A stretch of 64,000 bases of DNA from assembly GCA_037349315.1 (NCBI GenBank), contig JBAIAC010000023.1, positions 39,605,501 through 39,669,500 of the forward strand, in the 5' to 3' direction. Below are positions 56,788 through 64,000 of this stretch, piece by piece; within the stretch, counting starts at the first letter, position 1, and each line of letters starts with the position of its first letter. Source of the DNA: Chelydra serpentina (lineage: Eukaryota; Chordata; Testudines; Chelydridae). The translations under genes were made by a program, and so were the position numbers. The notes below the pieces were generated by a model that saw nothing but the letters and a program-made list of their open reading frames with translations, searched no databases and was not told where the DNA came from.

Positions 56788-57029
56788 AAGAAAGAAAGAA
56801 ATACTTATGGCACCTTAGAGACTAACACATTTATTTCAGCATAAGCTTTCGTGGGTTAGAACCCACTTCATCGGATGCATGGAATGAAACCATGCATCCG
56901 ATGAAGTGGGTTCTAACCCACGAAAGCTTATGCTGAAATAAATTTGTTAGTCTCTAAGGTGCCACAAGTATTTCTTTCTTTCTTATTTTCTTTTTGCTGA
57001 CACAGACTAACACGGCTACTACACTGTAA
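56788..57029. mobile_element. inverted pair of Penelope tail units (95-bp-arm palindrome)
   Basis: Arms 56788-56882 and 56890-56984 are reverse complements at 93 of 95 positions around a 7-bp spacer (AATGAAA). Each arm carries the terminal module AGTGGGTTCTAACCCACGAA followed by AGCTTATGCTGAAATAAA and GTCTCTAAGGTGCCACAAGT. The right unit continues through CAGACTAACACGGCTACTAC to about 57029. The right-arm hairpin (56898-56935) keeps most hammerhead-like core positions. Confidence 0.92.
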
Positions 57030-58615
57030 CTTTAACCGATCGCTTAAATCGGTCTCCGTACCAGATGACTGGAGGATAGCTAATGCAACACCGATTTTTT
57101 TAAAAGGCTCCAGAGGCGATCCTCGCAAATACAGGCCAGTGAGCCTAACTTCAGTACCAGGCAAACCGGTTGAAACTATGAAGAACAGAATTATCAGACA
57201 CATAGATGAACACAATATATTGGGGAAGAGTCAACATGGCTTTTGTAAAGGGAAATCATGCCTCACCAATCTACTAGAATTCTTTGAGGGCGTCAACGTG
57301 CAGGTGGACAATGGTGATCCAATCATTATAGAGTCCCTGGACTTTCAAAAAGCTTTTGAAAGGTCCCTCACCTAAGGCTCTCAAGAAAACTAAGCAGTCA
57401 TGGGATAAGAGGGAAGGTCCTCTCATGGATCAGTAACTGGTTGAAAGATAGGAAACAAAGGGTAGGAATAAATGGTCAGTTTTCACAATGGAGAGAGGTA
57501 AATAGCAGGGTCTCCCAAGGATCTGTACTGGGACATGTGCTGTTCAACATATTTATTAATGATTTGGAAAAGGGGGTGAACAATGAGGTGGCAAAATTTG
57601 CGAGTCATACAAAATTACTCAAGATAGTAAGTCCAAAGCTGATTGTGAAAAGTTACAAAGGGATCTCACAAAACTGAGTGAGTGGGGGGAAAATGGCAAT
57701 GAAATTCGATGTTGATAAGTGCAAAGTAATGCACATTGTAAAAAATAATCCCAACAACACATACAAAATGATGGAGGGGGGGGGGTCTAAATTAACTGTT
57801 ATCACTGCAGAAAGAGATCTTGGAGTCATCATGGATAGTTCTCTGAAAACATCTGCTCAATGCAGCCACAGTCAAAAAAGCTAACAAAATGTTAGGAACC
57901 ATTAGGAAAGGGATAGATAATAAAACGGAAAATATTACAATGACACTATAAAAATCCATGGTACGCCCGTACCTTAAATACTGCATGCTGTTCTGGCCAC
58001 ACCATCTCAAAAAAGGTATATTAGAATTGGAAAAGGTACAGAGAAGGGCAACAAAAATGATTAGGGATCTGGAATGGCTTCCATACGAGAGATTAAATAA
58101 ATGGAACTGTTCATCTTAGAAAAGAGAGGACTAAGGGGGGATATGATAGAGGTCTTTAAAATCATGACTGGCCTGGAGACAGTGAATAAGGAAGTGTTAT
58201 TTACCCCTTTGTATAACAAAAAAAAACTAGGGCTCACCCGATGAAATCAATAGGCAGCTTGTTTAAAACAAACAAAGGAAGTACTTCTTCACACAACACA
58301 CCATCAACCTGTGGAACTCATTGCCAGGGGATGCTGTGAAGGCCAAAGTATAAATTGGCTCAAAAAAGAATCAGAGACGTTCATGGAGGATAGATCCATC
58401 AATGCCTATTAGATGGTCAGGGATGCAACTCCATGCTCCAGCGGGCCCTAAACCTCCAATTACCAGAAGCTGGGATGGGAAGACAGAGGATGGATCACTT
58501 GATAAATTGCCCAGTTCTGTTCACTCCCTCTGAAGCATCTGGCACAGGCCACTGTCAGAAAACAGGACATGACTAGATGGACCATTGGTCTGACCCAGTG
58601 TGGCCGTTCCTGTGG
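57030..58615 (+). mobile_element. CR1 LINE, second part (RT domain to 3' end)
   Basis: Continues the copy begun at 55570. Blocks include CCAGATGACTGGAGGATAGC, TACAGGCCAGTGAGCCTAAC, GGATCTGTACTGGGACATGT, GGTACAGAGAAGGGCAAC and CATGGAGGATAGATCCATCA. Numerous stops, frameshifts and small deletions; the F/Y-A-D-D catalytic block appears as F-A-S-H near 57595-57610. Confidence 0.92.
57139..57375 (+). pseudogene. CR1 reverse transcriptase fragment
   Basis: A 78-codon stretch with SLTSVPGKPVETMKNRI, LGKSQHGFCKGKSCLTNLL and a degraded D-x-x-KAF block (ESLDFQKAFE), the fingers/palm part of the CR1 RT. Reading is broken on both sides. A second open piece at 57441-57677 has RVSQGSVLGHVLFNIFINDL, a later RT block. 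Confidence 0.88.
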
Positions 58616-60399
58616 CAATCCCCACAGAGGATGCTGATGTTATTGTTATCTGCAGACTGTGTAGTAAAGTGTGAGGGGAGAGCCAGAGATCCTGGATTCA
58701 CTTCTCCTCAGCCGCCTGAGAAATAAACCATCCCCGAGCCAATCAGGAGTCCCAGGGAGGGAAGCACCGTGGCAGCGCTTCCCAGACCACCGGCATATTT
58801 GGGACAATGCAAGGAGATAACGGAAACCTCCAGAGAGAGCGTCAATCCTCACAGGCCTCCGGGGCTCACCCCGCCAGGAGAGGGGAGCCAGGAGCCGGCA
58901 GAGGCAGCCTGAAAGCCACTCACTTGCCCGAGCCTTCCCATAGGAAGGGTGGCACAGGGAATTGCAGCGCTCTGGGAGAGTCCGTGCCACTGCTGCCCCT
59001 GCACAGCCAGGCAGGCGTGGTTTGTCTTGGTTCTCAGACCAGTGCCCATCACCGTGGCATCTGGGCTCCCCCTTGGTGTTGCTTTGAGCAGCAACGGAGG
59101 GAGAAAAAAAAATAAGAAAATGGGATCACAAAGCCACAAACGTTGACAGAAAGGGGGTTAGTGAGGCTGAAGTAGGACCCAGGGGCGGGTATAGGACTGG
59201 AACTGACTTTGAAGCCAGATTTTTAGGTTGGCTCGATTTCCAGTTGGTGGTGCCCTTCAGAGACAGGCAGGGTGCACTGGTACCCCACACACAAGGCCAG
59301 GAGTGACGCCTCTACCAGCAGGGCCTGGGCAGGAGCTCAGGGCAGCACCCCCAGAAATCCATCCCCCCATGCCAGGCTGAGATGTGGGGAGATGGGGCGT
59401 GGCTTGGGGAGGAGGGGTAGCACCCCCAAAAGCACAGCACCCCCTGGGAGAGACTCAATCTGCTTATTTCGTACCCAAGCACGTGACCGTCTCCGTCTCC
59501 TCCAATGTCATTTGAACGGTACCATCCTGGCCAGTCCGGCAGGCTGGGGCTGTCCCTGGGGCCCTGGCAGAGCAGGGCCGCTCCTAGGACAGGGCTACCC
59601 CTGCCCCAGGGTTGGAAGGTCTAAGAAGGAGCCAGGACCGCCCGCCTTGGCCTGCGTCAGGCAGGAGGCCTCCGACCCACCCAGCACATCACAGGCATTA
59701 GCTCATGCATCCTCGCTCCCCTCCCCCACGCTTATCAGCCCGGGCTCTGCACCTTCCGGGGAGACGGCTGGCTCCCCATCCCCTCGCCGATCCCAGGCTC
59801 TTACCGCCCAGCGTCCCGCGAGGGCACGTCAGCAGCCGGCGGTGTTGCTGGAAGAGCCGCTCTGGTGCTGACACTTTATCAGGCCCGTGTGCCTGCAGCG
59901 TGACTCCGCGCAGGGCTGGCAGGGTAGGGAGGGTCGCCGGCGGGGGCAGGGGGGCCTGTCGGGGGACATTCTCCCATGTCAGCTCCTGCAGGCCGGCCCT
60001 GTCGGTGACATGCTGACAGGACGGTTGCAGCCCTGGCTAAGTTTAGCTCAGGAAGCAGAAGGAAGCGGGTCTGACCCCAGCCTGCCCCCCCCCCCCAGCA
60101 TGGCACCCGCACCTCCAAAAGCGGCTTCACGCCCACCACGCGCCGCTACAGCCTCTGTCGCTCACCCAGCCCGAGACAGGGGCAGCTCTGGAGCCAGGCT
60201 GTGTCTGACTGCCCCAGGGGAGGCCAGCCGGCCAGTGGGGTGAAGGGTGTGCAGGCGCACAGGGGTCAGGAGCTTTGGAGAAGTCGGAGGAGCCAACGAA
60301 GGAGGATTTGCTGCAGAGTGACCCACACAGACATAGAAAATGGAGGGGTCACAACATTTTGCCCTACTCTTTTGCCTGCTTTCATCTGACGATCCCCCG
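58616..60399. other. unassigned sequence
   Basis: No gene recognised. Confidence 0.3.
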
Positions 60400-60595
60400 C
60401 TAGCCCCATTGCACAGATGGGAAAACTGGGGCACCGGGAAGGGACGTGGCTTGCAGTGAGTCAGGGGCTGAGCTGGGAACAGAATCTTGGAGCCCTGTCT
60501 TCCAGCCCCCTGTAACCACTAAGAACCCAGGAGTCCTGATTCCCAGAGCATCCTCTGCTCTAACCACTAGAGAACAGCAGTTGTGGGGAACATTG
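60400..60595 (-). repeat. MIR-like (CORE-SINE) relic
   Basis: On the plus strand: CCATTGCACAGATGGGAAAA, CTGGGGCACCGGG, GAGCTGGGAACAGAATCTTG, AACCCAGGAGTCCTGATTCC and GCTCTAACCACTAGAGAACA. This is the order of the reverse complement of MIR. A short internal duplication of the ACCACTA/CCAGGAGTCC part lies at 60513-60585. Confidence 0.7.
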
Positions 60596-61459
60596 AGGCT
60601 GGGTGGGGGGAGTCAGGAAGCTGAATCCATCATGCAGTGGGGCCTTTACACCGCAGAGAGCTTGGGTGTAAAGCTGCTCAAGGACAGAGTGGGAGGGATC
60701 CCAGCCAGATTGGAAGCCAGCCAGACGCATCCCTCTTCCTTCTTGGGCCTGTGACACTGCACATATATCAGTCACAGCGCCTGGAGAGGGGATGCTTCAT
60801 CCAACATCTGCTTTCGGGACAAGGCATGTCCATCAGCCAGAACAGCTGGAGGAAACAGGCCAGTGGGTCCATCGGACAGGTTCCCTGAGACAGCCCCGGG
60901 GGGGCTCAGCATCTGAATGGGATACCTGTCCCGCAGCAGCCCTTCTGGAACAGTTATTGGCCTCCTCTACAGGGGGGGTCTTGCCAGGGGGGCTCAGTGG
61001 ATACGCAGCAGGGGATGTGATCCCACTGGGTGTTCAGGGAAGAGCAATCCTGAACATTTAGTTCATGCTCCGGGCGGGCACACAAGCTGCCTCTCCCCAG
61101 TAGAGCGCTCGACCACTGGGATTTCCATCTGGCAGCTGGCACGCTGGGCAGCAGCGCCCAGAATTGCTGTGCCCACCTGATTCTAAAGGCAAAATGTTCC
61201 TGGGCTCTAAGCACTGAGCAGGAAGCCAGGTAGGGTCTATCTAGGTGGTGCCCACCTAGATAGAACACAGTCATCTTACCCGTCCCCAAAAGGCTCGGAT
61301 GGGTAGGGTCAATCCCCCACATCCTCTGATTACATCCACTCCAACTAGCTGCAAGGAAAGACATGCACCCCAGGCAAGGGACCCTGCAACGTCCTTTCGC
61401 TCAGACCGATCCGTCCCCAGTACACGTGTCAAACCACTGCGGGGACCATCCATTACTAG
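60596..61459. other. unassigned sequence
   Basis: Nothing recognised. Confidence 0.3.
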
Positions 61460-62215
61460 CATTTTGATGGGGCTAAGGGAAATTCAGAATTTCTGTCCCA
61501 TTGGACATTCTGACGTTTCAATATCTGGTTTTGTCCCAAATAGGGAGGAAAAGTGCAAATGTCAAGATTTTTCACAAAATGAAAATTCAAAAAGTTTCGA
61601 TACAGAAATATCAAAACATTGCAACGTTTTTGATCAAAATCAAATATGTTGACATTCCCAAAAATCAAAACGTTTCCTTATGGTCTATCGAACTGACCTG
61701 AAGACACTTTACTCCAAATTAGTTCAATACTAAAGTGCACGCCCCATGGGAGTTGTAGTTTGGGAGCCTGGTGCCGCATCCTCTTATATGGCCCAGGGTC
61801 CTTCACCTGACTACATCTCCCATAATGCATTCAGTCATGTGATTCCCATGATGCACCACACAGCTCAGCGAGAAATCCACATTGCAATATGGGAAGATGT
61901 ACTCTTCCAGGGACCCAGCCCATAGGCGAGAATTGGGCCTGAACTACAGCTCCCATAAGGCAATGCACTGATAGGTAAATGTGGTTGAATGTTTTGTTGA
62001 ACTGAATCTAAAGTAAAGGTTTCAGGACAGTTCAATAAATGAAATATTTCAATTTGTGTCCACCCAAAATGAAATATTTCATTTAGATTTTCCTGATGAA
62101 AAACTGAAAATTCTCTTGCAAAATCAAAAATTTCAATTTTGCAGAAACTGTATTTTCTGTGGGAAAATCAAACAGAAATTTCCCAACCACTCTGCAATGT
62201 AGCCAGTCTCATTCA
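61460..62215. repeat. AT-rich interspersed repeat with ZNF143-like motifs
   Basis: Both flanks are rich in words such as AAATTTC, ATTTTGA and GAAATATTTCA (61460-61700 and 61975-62190), giving an inverted look around a centre of repeated ACTACANCTCCCAT motifs. Copies are at 61745-61761 (minus), 61810-61832, 61941-61970, and a half site TTCCCATGATGCACCACAC near 61842. Probably an interspersed repeat; boundaries approximate. Confidence 0.5.
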
Positions 62216-62782
62216 AACATCCCTAGCAATGGGACCACTCATTACTGTTGAATTGCATCAGCAGAGGAGCCTTATCCCTACTGGATTCTAGCCGGCTGGC
62301 ACCATCTGTAATTGGGGGACGTTGTGACTGTTATCAGGATGTGGGTGGATCCTGTGACCAGGATCCGTGTGGTCATGCCTAGTGGTTGGAGCAGGAGTCA
62401 GAAGCCAGGAATTGGAGCCAAGGGTCAGAGCTGGGATCGGATGCCAGAGCCAAGGGTCAGAGCCCAAGTCAGGAACCGTTGCTGGGGACCAGAACCCGGA
62501 TACCTGGAGTAAGGCAAGGCAGGGGGCAAGGCAGGAGCTGAGCTGGGAACAGACAGGCACAGATGCTATCACAGCTGTGGGCAAATGCTTTGAGCAGCAA
62601 CTGAGCCGGGCTTAAAAGCCGGTCTGCTGACTCTTCTGACCAATCAGGCAGTCTCCTCCGGGCCAGCTGTGCTTGTTAGGTCATCCAGAGACTGAGGTCA
62701 AGGGGAACATCATGGGGGGAACAGGGGTTCAAGGGTGGGACAGGCTGGGGAGGGGGACACGGGCTCATGGGGCAGCCAGTGT
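62216..62782. other. unassigned, partly repetitive
   Basis: 62390-62540 repeats GAGCCAAGGGTCAGAGC-like words three times. No gene. Confidence 0.35.
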
Positions 62783-63243
62783 TGCCACCCATCCGGTTTT
62801 CACCCGGACAGTCCGGTTTTTGGCTTCTGTGTCTGGGTGCTGTTTAGGGTGGCCAGGTGCCCGGATTTTGACCAGACACTCTGATCGAAAAGGGGAGCTG
62901 GCAGTGTCCAGTCACATCTTCTGACCGGCCCCCAAAAGCCCCGTTACTGCGGGGTAGGGGGAGGCACCAGATCATTAACCCGCACCAGTCCCTGCTTAGC
63001 CAGGGCCGCCTCCTACCTGCAGGCAGGCTCCTTGTCAGACTGCAGCAGCTCCCATCCCAGCCTCGGAGCAGAGGGAGCCCAGCTGGTGGGGCGGCGGTGG
63101 GGGGGATAGAAGAAGGTGGAGACAATCCAATGAGTGATGGGGGGAGGGGAGCGAGTGATTGGGGTGTGGCCTTTCGGGGGGGAAGAGGCAGAGCAGGGGG
63201 CGGAGCCTCAGGGTCCAGTTACCAACAATTAGGTGGCAGCCCT
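62783..63243. repeat. candidate TIR element
   Basis: Left end GTTGCCACCCATCCGGTTTT and right end AATTAGGTGGCAGCCCTAG have short inverted ends (G-T/C-TGCCACC). An internal CACCCGGACAGTCCGGTTTT and GGGTGGCCAGGTGCCCGG are further palindromic words. Not assigned to a superfamily. Confidence 0.4.
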
Positions 63244-63594
63244 AGGGGCAACAGGAGCTCCCGAGCAGCCCCTGTGGATCCCCCCAGACTGTTCCTCCCT
63301 TGAGCGCACATTCTGCCCCTCCCCCCCCCCCCCCGGCAAGGGCCTGAGGCAGTCGAACCGTCCCCTTCGCCTCTCCCCACTTTGGCCCCATGCTGGGGAG
63401 GAGAATATCCCCCTGAACTCCCCAACACAATCTCTATCCTGGCAGGAGACCCCTTGAGTCCATTGACTCTAGCTGGGTGTTGGAAGCACTGGTGGCCAGA
63501 CGGGGCTGAGGGACAGCTCCCCGGCCAACATTTCCCTGCCTGGTCTAAAACTTCCTGACAAGCCCGGATAACGCAGGAGGCTGTTACCCTTACC
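63244..63594. other. unassigned sequence with C run
   Basis: C-rich run at 63318-63334; no gene. Confidence 0.3.
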
Positions 63595-63668
63595 AAAGCC
63601 CTGATCCAAAGCCCACTGAAGTCAATAGCAGGCCTTCCATGTGTTTCCACGGGCTACAGATCAGGCCC
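63595..63668. repeat. short palindromic repeat relic
   Basis: CCCTGATCCAAAGCCCACTG at the left and CGGGCTACAGATCAGGCCC at the right are inverted copies; the inner arms are CTGAAGTCAATAGCAGGCC and its eroded complement. Confidence 0.55.
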
Positions 63669-64000
63669 ACTGAAATCACCTGGCCCATTGGGGTTGCTTT
63701 GTGCTGCTCCCGTAGCATACAACAGCCTTAGAGCCAGCTTATGCTGACCCTGGATGATTCTCCCCTGCCTAGGGGAATCCCAGGGATGGGGGGCGGCGTA
63801 GAGGCAGTGTAACTGCTTCCACACCAAACCCTTCCTGCCAGCTGGGGCAGGGATGTGGCCTGGAGAAGGTCCCATGGTCCTGAGCAATCCCCAGCTGCCA
63901 GAGTGCGGCTGTTGGCAGCTGCTGAATATTAAAGCAGCTTTCAGGCTGCTCTGACTTGTGCCATGGACCAGGTGCAGGATTGGGGGGAGCACAGAGTCTG
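63669..64000. other. unassigned end of window
   Basis: No gene recognised. Confidence 0.3.

Overview
The window looks like GC-rich nuclear DNA of a turtle, probably a cryptodire. The best pointer is a tRNA-derived SINE at 54296-54480 that resembles the hidden-neck turtle (Cry / tortoise Pol III) family. It is accompanied by CR1 LINEs, a Penelope-like element, a Gmr1-type Ty3/Gypsy element, hAT-like and other TIR elements, and MIR-like SINE relics. I found no host protein-coding exon, rRNA gene or tRNA gene that I could defend. Most long open frames are by-products of GC-rich minisatellites whose units lack stops in several frames. No database search was possible, so family names rest on motifs and on recognition of well-known repeat types.

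Layout. 1-2.3 kb: unassigned sequence. 2.3-8.8 kb: a nested transposon block. A 5'-truncated Penelope-like element (minus strand, GIY-YIG endonuclease remnant at 7390-7701) carries a 4762-bp LTR retrotransposon in its 3' UTR (2472-7233, target duplication AACCA) and a 130-bp Penelope-tail unit in its coding part (7958-8087). A CR1 3' end follows. 8.8-21 kb: GC-rich DNA with AT-rich, homeodomain-site-like islands (10.1 and 14.1 kb), a CR1 3' end (12.14 kb), a minisatellite apparently derived from a MIR-like SINE (13.4-13.9 kb), CA repeats, and 59-bp, 69-bp and 35-bp tandem arrays. 22-25.2 kb: three LTRs, two with clear boundaries and opposite orientation. 25-33 kb: mostly single-copy-looking sequence with further AT-rich islands. 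33.9-38.8 kb: three large minisatellites (43-, 34/35- and 64-bp units) separated by two AT-rich islands. 39-50 kb: largely unassigned, with small TIR elements and a complete 277-bp hAT-like element. 50-58.6 kb: a dense nest of hAT, TIR, SINE, CR1 and Penelope-derived inserts, including a 95-bp-arm palindrome. 58.6-64 kb: a MIR-like relic, an AT-rich block with ZNF143-like motifs, and a TIR element.

The most interesting content is mobile DNA. The Gypsy element has two LTRs that are identical over all 567 bp, yet its 1044-codon frame lacks the RT core and has altered catalytic residues in protease, integrase and RNase H, so it was probably copied in trans. Short hammerhead-like Penelope tail units occur as independent inserts and as an inverted pair. 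The AT-rich islands may be enhancers of a developmental gene outside the window; that is inference only.
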